Part shown: positions 28,828 through 37,824 of the stretch, piece by piece
Layout of the letters: each line of letters begins with the position of its first letter
Position numbering within the stretch: position 1 is the first letter of the stretch
Assembly: GCA_034520745.1 (NCBI GenBank)
Contig: JAXHNF010000005.1
Location: 1 to 64,000, forward strand
Direction: 5' to 3'
DNA length: 64,000 bases
DNA from: Alkalibacterium sp034520745
GTDB taxonomy: Bacteria > Bacillota > Bacilli > Lactobacillales > Carnobacteriaceae_A
The notes under the pieces: generated by a model
Told to the model about the DNA's origin: nothing
The model's input: only the letters and a program-made list of their open reading frames with translations
Database searches by the model: none
Translations under genes and position numbers: made by a program

Positions 28828-29732
28828 TGGGGTTCTCCTTCGCCGCTAGCCAAACCATCATTTTCTGTCTGAAGGTAGTGATAAACAGCACCGATCAGAT
28901 TGGCATCATTCCTGAATGTGCACAGATCGAGCTCCGGACGAAAAGTATTGTAGTCGATCCGGTCAAGCAACTTGGCAAACTCGATTTTAAGACGGTCGAT
29001 AAGTCCGGTCAAATTGGAGACCCCACCACCAATGATTATTTTTTCAGGATCGAATGCATAGGCTATATTGTAAAGCCCCATCGCCAGGTAGAAATAAAAG
29101 GTGTTAACTTCTTCTATAGCTGCAGGATCACCCTCGTCAGCCAGCTCAAAAACCCGTTTCCCATCAATAGCGTCATGAGACAAGCCTTTCCTGTCTGCAT
29201 ACCGCCTGGACATGTTGACTGCGGTAGCCAGTTCGCTGAAAGTCTGTCTTTCATTCAGCAGCATATAGCCGAATTCACCACCATATAAATGCGCGCCATG
29301 ATGCACTTTCTTATCGACAATGACTGCTCCGCCGATACCTGTTCCGACAACCACAAAGACCACGCTGTCGTTGTCTCTGGCTGAACCTTTCCACACTTCA
29401 GCCAGCCCTGCACAGTTTGCATCATTTTCAACTGATACAGGTAAAGCGAGAGCTTCTTCCAATTCATGATAGATTGGGAAATAATGCAGATACATGACAG
29501 CACTGATCCCTTCGATCTGTTTTTCTTTCTGATTCACTGCGCCGGGAGCGGAAAAAGCTGCGCCTTTCAGTGAATAGCTTTGTTCAGCCTTTTCTTTCAC
29601 TTCGATCAGCTGTTTTTTCATTTCCTCCCAAGTCTTCGGGGTTTTGAATCTGCCCTTTTGGACTAATCGATCTTCGACCCAGACACCATGCTTGACAGAA
29701 GATCCACCAATATCAAACGCTAAAATAGCCAT
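28824..29732 (-). CDS. ROK family sugar kinase
   Basis: ATG 29732 with GGAGG 7 nt upstream; 302 residues. MAILAFDIGGSSVKHGVW is the ATP phosphate loop (DxGGT-like). AAFSAPGAVNQKEKQIEG, ENDANCAGLAEVW (catalytic Asp) and VVVGTGIGGAVIVDKKVHHGAHLYGGEFGYML are the ROK core. No N-terminal helix-turn-helix, so this is a kinase rather than a XylR-type repressor, and no CxCGxxGCxE zinc motif, placing it with glucoside-kinase-like ROK proteins. The sugar is unknown. Coupled to the SGNH esterase. Confidence 0.88.
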   Translation of the reverse strand: MAILAFDIGGSSVKHGVWVEDRLVQKGRFKTPKTWEEMKKQLIEVKEKAEQSYSLKGAAFSAPGAVNQKEKQIEGISAVMYLHYFPIYHELEEALALPVSVENDANCAGLAEVWKGSARDNDSVVFVVVGTGIGGAVIVDKKVHHGAHLYGGEFGYMLLNERQTFSELATAVNMSRRYADRKGLSHDAIDGKRVFELADEGDPAAIEEVNTFYFYLAMGLYNIAYAFDPEKIIIGGGVSNLTGLIDRLKIEFAKLLDRIDYNTFRPELDLCTFRNDANLIGAVYHYLQTENDGLASGEGEPQ

Positions 29733-29770
29733 ACGTTTTCCTCCATTTTTTAACTGTGACTTTATTTTCA

Positions 29771-31388
29771 TTACCATACGGCTACGCATCCGTCCGTTCT
29801 CGGTTCAGTAGCTCCTATATAGGTATCGTTTTTTGTTCTCAGGATGATCTGGCCCCTGCCGAAGTGACCTTTTTCCAGTTCCACGCTGACCTCATGGCCT
29901 CTATTTTTAAGTTCTCGGATCAGCTCCATCGGCATGGTCGGTTCCACCATGACTTTCTTATCCTTGACCCACTGCCACCGGGGGGCATCCAAAGCATCCT
30001 GAGGATTCATCTTAAAATCGATCATCGACTGCACTACCTGCAGATGGGCCTGGGGCTGCATATGGCCACCCATCACGCCGAAGGGGCCCACCGCCTGCTT
30101 GCCTTTGGTTAAAAAGCCGGGAATGATCGTGTTGAAAGGTCGTTTGCCCGGTCCCAGGGCATTGACATGTTCATTCTCTAAAGTAAAGCAGACTGCCCGG
30201 TTGTTCAAACTGATCCCGTATCCCGGAACAACAGCGCCTGAGCCAAATCCCATATAATTACTTTGGATATAAGATACCATATTCCCGTGTCTGTCGGCAG
30301 TAGCCAGATAAACGGTCCCGGAACTATCTTCTATGCCGGGTACCGCACTGATCGCCTGGTCTGATATCAGCTTCGACCTTTCCTTCGCATAGCTTTCCGA
30401 CAAAAGATCGGATACAGCCATTTTCATATAGCTGGTATCGGTGATCGTCAGCTGACCGTCGGAAAAAGCCAGTTTGACCGCTTCGATCTGTTTGTGCACC
30501 GTTTCCGGATCGTCTTTGCCCTTCAAATCCAGATCCTTTAACATATTTAGAGCCATCAAAGCGACGACCCCTTGTCCGTTCGGCGGCATCTCCCAGACAT
30601 CATAGCCTTTGTAATTCACTTTGACCGGCGTGACCCACTCCGGCTGGTAATTAGTCAGGTCTTCTTTACGCAAGTAGCCCTTGTGTTTTTTTGAGAAGCT
30701 ATCGATCGCATCCGCTATTTCTCCGTGATAGAATGCGCGTCCTTTGGTCTTTCCGATCAGACGTAAAGTCCTGGCATGTCCGTGGGACGACCACACCTCT
30801 GAAGGGGCAGGCACATGCCCGTTCGGTGCATAAACGTCGAACCAGTGATTCAGCTCTTCATGCTTCTCTTTTTCTTTGGCGTAGCGTTTATATGAGCGTT
30901 CAAGAGCATGGTGAACAGTATCTGTCACTGCCACACCTTCTTCGGCTATCCGGGCAGCCGGTTCAAGCACTTCTTCCAGAGACAGATCGCCGTGCTTTTC
31001 GATCAGGTTCGGCCCAGCCGGCCGGAACCCCCGGAACGTTCACTGTCTTGAGTCCATAGGTCGGAAATACTTCTGTCTTGTCAAGATAAGACGCCGGATC
31101 CAGGCTCTTAGGCGATGGACCGCTGGCATTCAGACCATACATTTCTCCGTCCTTCCAGATGATACTGAAGCTGTCTCCCCCGATGCCGTTTGAAGCTGGT
31201 TCAACGACAGTCAAAGCTGCAGCTGCAGCAACAGCAGCATCGACAGCATTCCCTCCCGCTTTAAGGATATCTCTACCTGCCTGTGCGGCCATAGGATGAG
31301 ACGCAGCGACCATCCCGTTTTTTCCGTAAACAAGTTCTCTTCTAGACCCGTAGTGAAACGCGCCTGTATCGAAATTCAAATCCCCCAT
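29771..31388 (-). CDS. gamma-glutamyltransferase family protein, YwrD-like (one frameshift)
   Basis: Ntn-hydrolase that self-cleaves before a Thr to give two subunits and transfers or hydrolyses gamma-glutamyl groups. ATG 31388: MGDLNFDTGAFHYGSRRELV, then GMVAASHPMAAQAGRDILKAGGNAVDAAVAAAAAL and EPASNGIGGDSFSIIW, the GGT N-terminal signature. The small subunit starts at SSGTVYLATADRHGNMVSYIQSNYMGFGSG (nucleophile Thr in GTVYLAT), as in Bacillus YwrD, rather than the TTH motif of secreted GGTs. No signal peptide. About 538 residues. One break near 30965-30985. The gene ends 38 bases before the ROK kinase. Confidence 0.88.
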
Positions 31389-31436
31389 GTGTCTTTTTCC
31401 CCTCTGTATGTACACCGGGTCGCCCCGATGAAGCCT

Positions 31437-31817
31437 TTATAGCTGAACGATCTCGATCTTATAGCCATCCGGATCTTTGATGAAGAAATAAGATGCTGCT
31501 CCGTCAGAAAGTCCTTTCAGTTCGGTCACATCATAACCCGACTGACTGTATTCTTCATGGGTATCCTCCAGGTCGTTGACACCGACCGCGATATGCCCGT
31601 ATCCATTTCCTAGATCATATGGTTTTTCCTGATCATAGTTATACGTCAGTTCAAGCTCATAGTCCTCCCCCGGCAAAGCCAGATAGACCAGAGTGAACTT
31701 ATTCTCCGGATAGTCGAGACGTCTGACTTCCTTCATGCCGATCACATCCTGATAGAATGCCACTGATTTATCCAGATTTTTTACGCGTATACATGTATGG
31801 ATCATTTTCATACTCAC
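31437..31817 (-). CDS. gloA: lactoylglutathione lyase (glyoxalase I)
   Basis: 126 residues, intact, GTG start with AGGAGG upstream (31817). VOC fold with two beta-alpha-beta-beta-beta repeats. The metal ligands fall at the usual places: His in MIHTCIRV, Glu in ELELTYNYD, His in YGHIAVGV, Glu in KIEIVQL. It converts the methylglyoxal hemithioacetal to S-lactoyl-thiol. FFIKDPDGYKIEI is typical. Own strong promoter at 31846-31874; ggt follows after 48 bases, so gloA-ggt-ROK-SGNH may form one operon, and a thiol (glutathione) link between gloA and ggt is plausible. Confidence 0.92.
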   Translation of the reverse strand: MSMKMIHTCIRVKNLDKSVAFYQDVIGMKEVRRLDYPENKFTLVYLALPGEDYELELTYNYDQEKPYDLGNGYGHIAVGVNDLEDTHEEYSQSGYDVTELKGLSDGAASYFFIKDPDGYKIEIVQL

Positions 31818-31845
31818 TCTTAATCCTCCTCCTTATTTAACCTTT

Positions 31846-31874
31846 ATTTTGCCTTACTTTTGATGAAGCGTCAA
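31846..31874 (-). promoter_or_regulatory. gloA promoter
   Basis: Minus strand: TTGACG (31869-31874), 17 bp, CAAAAT (31846-31851). Confidence 0.6.
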
Positions 31875-31955
31875 GGTATACTGAGCATTTGGAAGGCTAT
31901 CGGACATATGAAAGTAAGCGTTTAAAAATAAATTCGAAATTTTAAAAATATAGTC

Positions 31956-32086
31956 TTGACTTTGCATAATGTATGCGTTATCATTTACATAGAAACATAG
32001 TTAGTAGCAGTACTACTAGTTTTCTTTTTCATAAATCATCTCCTTTCTATGCAGGTGCCCTTGCGGAAACAAGGGCGCTTTTTTTT
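31956..32086 (+). ncRNA. candidate small RNA (~95 nt) with promoter and terminator
   Basis: Plus strand: TTGACT (31956-31961), 17 bp, TATCAT (31979-31984), then about 95 nt ending in a hairpin GCCCTTG-cggaaa-CAAGGGC (32057-32076) and T8 (32079-32086). No plus-strand gene is served, because both neighbours are on the minus strand. The RNA contains ATCATCTCCTTTCT, an unpaired-looking anti-Shine-Dalgarno stretch that could pair with many ribosome sites, including that of the antisense 15-residue ORF. Confidence 0.55.
31985..32032 (-). CDS. 15-residue peptide ORF antisense to candidate sRNA
   Basis: ATG 32032 is preceded at 7 nt by AGAAAGGAG, one of the best ribosome sites in the window. The ORF reads MKKKTSSTATNYVSM and stops with TAA at 31985. 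It lies wholly inside the plus-strand transcript described for 31956-32086. It could be a leader peptide, a small toxin-like or signalling peptide, or chance. No recognised family. Confidence 0.4.
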   Translation of the reverse strand: MKKKTSSTATNYVSM

Positions 32087-32103
32087 CGCCTTCGATTATT
32101 ATT

Positions 32104-32485
32104 CTACTTTTCGTAAACTTCTAACGGCAAGTTGTCCGGATCCTTGAAAAAGGTGTATTTTTTGCCTGTATAAGGATCCACTCTGACTGCCTTCACACAT
32201 GATTCCTTTACTTTCAAGTTCTTTGACTGTTTGCGCGATATCCTTTACACCGAAACAGAGATGTCCTGAGCCCGGTTGCTTCAGGTTGATCGGGACGGTG
32301 CGGTGGATCCGGAAAGAAAAGAGTTCGATCTGACTTTCGCCTACTTCTAAATCACATTTATATGACTTCCTCTCTTCTCTAAAGGCTTCATGGATGACTG
32401 GAAAGCCGAGCAGCTCTGAATAAAAGTGTTTCGATTTTTCATAATCACTTGCAATAATGGCCACGTGGTGGATCGAATCAAACAT
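32104..32485 (-). CDS. VOC family protein, YaeR/GloA2-like (frameshift near C-terminus)
   Basis: ATG 32485. MFDSIHHVAIIASDYEKSKHFYSELLGFPVIHE, then YKCDLEVGESQIELFSF and GHLCFGVKDIAQTVKELESKGI, closely resembling E. coli YaeR, a glyoxalase-fold protein of unsettled function. The His/Glu metal ligands are in IHHVAI, IELFSF and GHLCFGV. One slip near 32190 moves the end into another frame that gives the expected -YTGKKYTFF-DPDNLPLEVYEK, stopping at 32104. Confidence 0.82.
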
Positions 32486-32501
32486 AAGTTTTCCGCTCCT
32501 T

Positions 32502-32530
32502 TTGCAAAAAATTCTATGAAGGGGTATAGT
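32502..32530 (+). promoter_or_regulatory. AEC transporter promoter
   Basis: TTGCAA (32502-32507), 17 bp, TATAGT (32525-32530), divergent from the VOC gene. Confidence 0.6.
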
Positions 32531-32589
32531 AGTCGATGTAGTGATTCAACTTTTTGACACTGAAATCGTATAGATAGAAGGCGTTAACC

Positions 32590-33508
32590 GTGGAAATATC
32601 TTCAGTCATCTTCAACCAGCTTCTCCAGATGTTTTTTGTAATGATGTTCGGGTTTATGCTGGTCAAGTTCAATTTTTTAGATTTAAACGGGAGTCAGCAG
32701 CTCGCTAACATCCTTACTAAGTTTATCATACCGATCGTTTTACTGCTCTCATTTCAGCAGGAATTTGAATCTGGTCAGCTTTACATATTGTTCACCTCGT
32801 TTATCGGAGCCCTTTCCATTATTTTATCACGGATCGCACTCGCTCACACTTTACTGAAAAAACGCTCAAAGATCGACCGGTATGCCATCGTCTTTTCAAA
32901 TACGGCCTACATGGGCATCTCCATCGTTTTACCCATCCTGAGGTTACGAAGGCATCTTTTACCTGTCCATGTATATCGTTACCTCCGCTATTTTTCAGTA
33001 TACTTACGGGAAATGGATGCTTTCAGAAGGAAAAGAAGCAATCACGCTTCGTTCCATTTTAACAAACCCGGCCAGCATCGGTTCATTCACCGGATTTGTT
33101 TTATACCTTACCCAGTTCCCTTTACCTGACGTGATTTATAACAGTCTCGATAAGATCGGTGGGATGAGCTCGCCGCTCGGCATGATCTTGCTTGGAGGGT
33201 ATCTGGCCCGAAGCAGAGTGAAAGACATTTTCCTCGTGAAGTCCAATTACCTGACCGTTTCTGTCCGGCTGATCGTTGCACCGGCCGTCGGCATCTTTTT
33301 GCTCTGGCTGCTGCCGATCACGCATCCGTCTGTCATACTGGTTCTAGCCATTGCCAACTGTACACCGACCGCTGTCAATACTGCCCTTTTTTCTCAGCTC
33401 TACGGGGGCGATTACGAATACGGTGCACGGATCATTATATTAGCAAGTTTCCTGGCCGTTTTGACCATTCCGCTTATGGTTAGTTTTGCTTCTGCCGTTT
33501 TGCTATAA
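32590..33508 (+). CDS. AEC family transporter (one frameshift)
   Basis: GTG 32590. About 305 residues and ten membrane segments in two five-helix halves: MEISSVIFNQLLQMFFVMMFGFMLVKFNFLD, LTKFIIPIVLLLSF, then (after a slip at about 32937) MYIVTSAIFQYTYGKWML, NPASIGSFTGFVLYLTQFPLP, GMSSPLGMILLGGYLARS and ANCTPTAVNTALFSQLYGGD. The conserved first-helix and penultimate Asn-rich motifs match auxin-efflux-carrier/malate permease (MleP-like) proteins. Export or uptake of organic acids is typical for lactic acid bacteria; the substrate is not deducible. Confidence 0.85.
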
Positions 33509-33541
33509 TTGAATGGAACACGACAATAAGGAGTGGTTATA

Positions 33542-33877
33542 GTGGAGACCTTTGAAGATTACTTACAGACGATCGCTGATGACGAAATGAAACTGAAGCT
33601 TGCTGACATTTATAAACATGTCGAAGGTGGCTTCCCTGATTTAGGCAAACGGATCGCCTGGAATCAGCCGATGTATACGGATCACGGCACCTTTATCATT
33701 GCATTCAGCGCCGCAAAGAATCATATCTCTGTCGCCCCGGAAAAAGTTGCACTGCGGCAGTTCAAGGAGCAGATCGAAGACTCAGGCTATGAACTTCTAA
33801 AAGAAACGTTTAAAATTAAAAGAACACAGCCGGTGAACTATGAGCTGATCGATAAACTAATTGCTTTTAACGTTTGA
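33542..33877 (+). CDS. DUF1801 / YdhG-like small protein
   Basis: Start chosen at GTG 33542 (AAGGAG 8 nt upstream); 111 residues. TFEDYLQTIADDEMKLKLADIYKHV, PDLGKRIAWNQPMYTDHGTFIIAFSAAKNHISVAPE and FKIKRTQPVNYELIDKLIAFN match the DUF1801 fold, whose Bacillus member was proposed to act in iron delivery (frataxin-like). The W-x-Q-P-M-Y motif is the family hallmark. Transcribed behind the AEC gene with a terminator after it. Confidence 0.82.
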   Translation: METFEDYLQTIADDEMKLKLADIYKHVEGGFPDLGKRIAWNQPMYTDHGTFIIAFSAAKNHISVAPEKVALRQFKEQIEDSGYELLKETFKIKRTQPVNYELIDKLIAFNV

Positions 33878-33918
33878 AGACAAGAAAGACTGGCGGAACA
33901 TTCTGGAGAAAATAATAC

Positions 33919-33955
33919 AGAAAAGACAGGTATCTTGAGATGCCTGTCTTTTCTA
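33919..33955 (+). terminator. terminator of AEC-DUF1801 unit
   Basis: AAAAGACAGGtATC-ttga-GATgCCTGTCTTTT stem-loop, about 45 nt after the stop. Confidence 0.8.
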
Positions 33956-34062
33956 TATGACTAATTTCATTTCCTATACAATTTTCAAAAAAACGTTAGA
34001 CCTTTTCTATGGACTCTGGTAATCCTTTCTTTTCCAGTTTGATAAAAGGCAGCTTAGATACT

Positions 34063-34105
34063 AAAAAGGCGGCAGCCGATCAAATGATCGACTGCCACCT
34101 TTTTA
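34063..34105 (-). terminator. tRNA-Leu terminator
   Basis: AAAAAGGCGGCAGCCGATC-aaat-GATCGACTGCCACCTTTTT; on the minus strand it lies 18 bases behind the tRNA and ends in T5. Confidence 0.8.
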
Positions 34106-34122
34106 TCCGTCTGAAATCTTTA

Positions 34123-34206
34123 TGCGCACGAGAAGACTCGAACTTCCACGGGGCATCGCCCCACCAGCCCCTCAAGCTGGCGCGTCTACCATTCCGCCAC
34201 GTGCGC
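34123..34206 (-). tRNA. tRNA-Leu (anticodon GAG)
   Basis: Acceptor stem GCGCACG/CGTGCGC with discriminator A (34123), D-arm GCGGAATGGTAGACGC, anticodon stem CCAGC/GCTGG with loop TTGAGGG (GAG), a long type II variable arm (TGGGGCGATGCCCCGT), and T-arm GAAGTTCGAGTCTTC. 84 nt; the CCA end is not encoded. It stands alone between two plus-strand genes. Confidence 0.97.
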
Positions 34207-34357
34207 TGATTGACTCAACAAGAGACATCATATCAATCTTTTCTCCACTTGTCAATATTCTTTGCTAAAATCACACTGTACGTTTTATTATTTTAATCTT
34301 TATGTGATATTCTTAAGTGGAAGACCATTTGAATCTATTTTAAAGGGGCCAATTATA

Positions 34358-34968
34358 ATGATAAAAAACGTCGTATTCGATATGGGGAATGTGCTGATCC
34401 GATATGCACCGGAAGACTTTATAAAGACGTTCACATCCAACACAGAACACCAGAAACTATTATTGAATGAAATTTTTTACGCTGACTTATGGCAGCAGTT
34501 TGACCGGGGAACACTTAGAAAAGAGGAAATTGTGGAAAGAGCCTCCCGACGTCTTCCCCAAGAGCTTCATAAATCGGTGTCAGAAATCATGGATACATGG
34601 TATGAAAAAATGACACCCATATCTGAGATGGAAGACATTCTGAAGCAGCTGAAAGCCAATGGATATCATCTTTATCTATTTTCCAATGTGTCTCAGGATT
34701 TTCATAAGTTTAAACACGTAATTCCCGGCCTGAAGTATTTTGACGGACTGTTCCTTTCTTCTGACTGGAAAGGCCTCAAGCCGGAAAAAGAACTTTATCA
34801 GAATTTTTTCAATCATTTTGATCTGGAACCTTCCGAGTGTTTCTTTGTCGATGATCTGAGCTGTCAATATCGAAGGCGCAGCTGCTTTGGGTATGGAGGG
34901 CCATGTATTTCGACGGTAATATTTCAGAGCTCAAAAAAGATTTCCTGAGAGCCGGCATCAACATATAA
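34358..34968 (+). CDS. HAD family hydrolase, YihX-like (one frameshift)
   Basis: ATG 34358 with AAAGGGG upstream. MIKNVVFDMGNVLIRY is motif I (DxG variant with nucleophile Asp), LYLFSNVSQDF motif II (Ser/Asn), GLKPEKELYQNFFNHF motif III (Lys) and ECFFVDDLS motif IV (DD). Cap C1 lies between motifs I and II. A slip near 34860 hides SANIEGAAALGMEGHVF and the end SELKKDFLRAGINI (34968). About 203 residues; sugar-phosphate phosphatase activity is typical for the family. Confidence 0.85.
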
Positions 34969-34975
34969 CACAAAT

Positions 34976-35013
34976 AAAGACAACCGCTGATTTTAGTCAG
35001 CGGCTGTCTTTTT
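34976..35013. terminator. bidirectional terminator between HAD gene and sprT
   Basis: AAAGACAaCCGCTGA-loop-TCAGCGGcTGTCTTT with T-runs on both strands; it overlaps the last codons of the sprT reading frame. Confidence 0.8.
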
Positions 35014-35473
35014 CATGTCTATTTCTCCGATCAGTCTGAAATCTGCCTTGACACTTGGCGCAGACGAATTTTGCTGTATTGAACCGGCGCTTCCTTTGGG
35101 CAACGCTGCCGCACTTTCCGCACTGATACTGCCAGACTTTTTTCGGTTCGTCCGGTTTTTTTAATGATGGCGTGTAGCGCAGGCCACCCACTTGTTTCAG
35201 CAGTTCTTTGAAGGCTTTATCCTTGTGCCGGTAGCCTTCTCCTCTTATATGAAGATGATAATGACAGAGTTCATGCTTGATCACGCCGATCAGGACATCT
35301 CTTCCCGGCTTTTTCAAGGACTTTCGGGTTAAAGTCCAGATCATGTGAGCCAAGATGATACCTGCCGCCTGTCGTCTTCAACCGGCTGTTGAAGGTTGCC
35401 TGATGCAGAAAAGGCCTTCCAAAATACTCAGAGAGATCGAACAGACTAATTCCTTCAGTTCGCTGTTATCCAT
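34997..35473 (-). CDS. SprT-like zinc metalloprotease (frameshifted)
   Basis: ATG 35473: MDNSELKELV, then ISL-YFGRPFLHQATFN and RLKTTGGRYHLGSHDLDFNPK reconstructed over slips near 35350-35430. The catalytic helix VIKHELCHYHLH gives HExxH-like HELCH. The C-terminal zinc ribbon is CGKCG...CAKC. About 155 residues, as Bacillus YdcK. SprT-family proteases in eukaryotes remove DNA-protein crosslinks; the bacterial role is unknown. The last residues are uncertain (ends at 34997 or in another frame MKKTAAD). Confidence 0.82.
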
Positions 35474-35540
35474 AATTTTCCACCTTGATTTTCACTATAG
35501 AATAAGGGAGGTCCGGGACATACTCCCGGACCACTTCGAC

Positions 35541-37748
35541 TTACTCCGATTTATTTTTTGAGCTCTGCACCATGCTGAGGGCGATCCGTCCTTTGTTCAT
35601 ATCCACAGAGTCGATCCAGACTTTTACGATGTCTCCGACAGCCACCACGTTACTCGGGTGTTTGACAAAGGAATTGCTGAGCTTGGATATATGGACGAGA
35701 CCGTCCTGTTTCACGCCGATATCCACAAAGGCACCGAAGTCCACCACATTTCTGACGGTCCCTTCCAGTTCCATGCCTTCCTTGAGGTCCTCCATGGTCA
35801 GGACGTCGGTACGCAGAAGCGGTGCAGGCATGTCATCACGCATATCCCGACCGGGGGCGACCAGCGCTTTCTTGATGTCTTCGATCGTTTCGATTCCCAG
35901 ACCCGTCTCCTCGAGGATCGTTTCCTCATCCACTAGTTTAAAGCGCGCTTCTAAGTCTTTAGAACCGAGACTGTCTTTTGAGAGACCCGTCAGTTCGATG
36001 ATTTTCTCAGCTTCCTTGTAGGTCTCCGGATGGATGCCGGTACTGTCAAATGGTTCTTTCCCGTCCGGGATACGAAGGAAACCTATCGACTGTTCATAAG
36101 CTTTAGGTCCGAGGCGTTTGACTTTTTTCAGCTGGGAACGATTCGTGAACTTGCCGTTTTCTTCGCGGTACAACACAACATTTTCAGCTGTTGTCTTGGT
36201 CAGTCCTGAAATGTGCTTGAGGAGGGATGCGCTGGCTGTGTTCACATTCACACCGACCTGGTTCACTACGGTCTCGATCACGAAATCCAGCTGATCAGAA
36301 AGTTTTTTCTGGGAAACGTCATGCTGATACTGTCCGACACCGATGGCTTCCGGATCGATTTTGACCAGCTCGGCCAGCGGATCCTGCAGGCGTCTGGCAA
36401 TGCTGACGGCACTGCGTTCTTCGACCTGCAGATCCGGAAATTCTCGCCGTGCTTCCGGGCTCGCCGAATAGACTGAAGCGCCCGCTTCATTGACAATGAC
36501 GTAAGCGACTTTCCTGTTTACGTCTTTGAGCGCTTCAGCGACAAAGGTCTCTGATTCCCGGCTGGCTGTCCCGTTGCCGATCGCAACGGTATCCACATTA
36601 TACGTTTTCACCATATCGAGGAATTTCCCTCTGGCTTCATTTCTTTTTGCCGCTGATGCGGGTTTATGCGGATATATCACATCGATCGCATGGACTTTAC
36701 CGGTCGCATCGATGACGGCCAGCTTGCACCCGGTCCGGTAAGCAGGGTCCAGTCCTAAAATCGTCTGATCCTTCAGAGGGGCCTGCAGAAGGAGATTACG
36801 CAGGTTTTCGCCAAAGACACTGATCGCCTGATCTTCTGCTTTTTCTGACAGGTCACTTCTGATTTCCCGTTCGATCGCTGGTCCGATAAACCGCTTGTAG
36901 GCATCGCTGATGGCTTCTTTCACTTTTTCCGATGCTTCGGTCATCTTGCCGGCCGGCAGTTCCTGACGTACCATATAGCGGTGGATATAATCTTCATCCA
37001 CGTCAACAGAAACGGACAGGATGTCTTCCTTCTCGCCGCGGTTCAATGCCAGTATGCGGTGAGAGACAAGTGATTCCAGCGATTCTGAAAAGTCATAGTA
37101 CATTTCAAAGACGCCTTTTTCATCCGCTTTTTCGTCTTTGACTTTGGAAAGGATCTCTCCCTTGTTATAGGTATACTCACGGATCCACTCCCGGTATGTC
37201 GGATTGTCGGAAATGTATTCGGCGATGATTTCATGCACGCCGGCCAGGGCTTCTTCGGCAGAACTGATGCCTTTTTCTTCATCGATATAGTTCTCTGCTT
37301 CTTCTTTTAAAGATCCGTCCGGGTAAGTCAGCACCCATTCGGCCAGCGGTTCGAGGCCCTGTTCCTTGGCGATCGTGGCTTTTGTCCGACGCTTCTGCTT
37401 GTAGGGACGGTACAGGTCTTCCACACGCTGCATCTGAATAGCCGATTTTATTTCTTTTTCCAGCTCAGGCGTCAGTTTTCCCTGCTCATCGATCGTGGTA
37501 ATGACATCTGCTTTACGCTTTTCCAGATTTGTCAGGTAATTACTGCGTTCTTCGATCTCTCTGATCTGGACTTCATCCAGTGATCCCGTCGCTTCTTTAC
37601 GGTAACGGGCTATGAACGGGACGGTATTCCCGTCATCCAGGAGGTCCAGTACTGACGTGATCTGCTTTTTGGAGTATCCTTTTAAGTCTTTTATGAGTAA
37701 TTTTAAAATGTCTTTATTTTCTTTTTCTGCCAATTCATCCATCTCCAA
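35541..37748 (-). CDS. tex: Tex family RNA-binding protein
   Basis: 735 residues, intact. Order: N-terminal helical domain (KDLKGYSKKQITSVLDLLDDGNTVPFIARYRKEATGSLDEVQIREIEE), YqgF/RNase H-like domain (GLDPAYRTGCKLAVID), helix-hairpin-helix pair (VNTASASLLKHISGLTKTTAENVVLYREENGKF) and a C-terminal S1 domain (EGMELEGTVRNVVDFGAFVDIGVKQDGLVHISKLS). Binds nucleic acid; proposed to act in transcription or decay. The frame opens at TTG 37748; GGAG there is positioned for an in-frame TTG at 37733, so the protein may start five codons later. Confidence 0.95.
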   Translation of the reverse strand: MEMDELAEKENKDILKLLIKDLKGYSKKQITSVLDLLDDGNTVPFIARYRKEATGSLDEVQIREIEERSNYLTNLEKRKADVITTIDEQGKLTPELEKEIKSAIQMQRVEDLYRPYKQKRRTKATIAKEQGLEPLAEWVLTYPDGSLKEEAENYIDEEKGISSAEEALAGVHEIIAEYISDNPTYREWIREYTYNKGEILSKVKDEKADEKGVFEMYYDFSESLESLVSHRILALNRGEKEDILSVSVDVDEDYIHRYMVRQELPAGKMTEASEKVKEAISDAYKRFIGPAIEREIRSDLSEKAEDQAISVFGENLRNLLLQAPLKDQTILGLDPAYRTGCKLAVIDATGKVHAIDVIYPHKPASAAKRNEARGKFLDMVKTYNVDTVAIGNGTASRESETFVAEALKDVNRKVAYVIVNEAGASVYSASPEARREFPDLQVEERSAVSIARRLQDPLAELVKIDPEAIGVGQYQHDVSQKKLSDQLDFVIETVVNQVGVNVNTASASLLKHISGLTKTTAENVVLYREENGKFTNRSQLKKVKRLGPKAYEQSIGFLRIPDGKEPFDSTGIHPETYKEAEKIIELTGLSKDSLGSKDLEARFKLVDEETILEETGLGIETIEDIKKALVAPGRDMRDDMPAPLLRTDVLTMEDLKEGMELEGTVRNVVDFGAFVDIGVKQDGLVHISKLSNSFVKHPSNVVAVGDIVKVWIDSVDMNKGRIALSMVQSSKNKSE

Positions 37749-37784
37749 TACATAAATTCATCTTATCCAGTTTAGCATACAATC

Positions 37785-37824
37785 TAAAAAGAGCGAATCC
37801 TTTCTTTAGGATCCCCTCTTTTTA
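37785..37824 (-). terminator. terminator behind metallophosphoesterase
   Basis: AAAAAGAG...ATCC-tttcttt-AGGATcccCTCTTTTT; on the minus strand it follows the stop at 37822, just upstream of tex. Confidence 0.7.

Noticed and set aside
28824..29732. ROK protein as the XylR repressor
   Set aside because: No N-terminal helix-turn-helix; the protein begins directly with the kinase phosphate loop.
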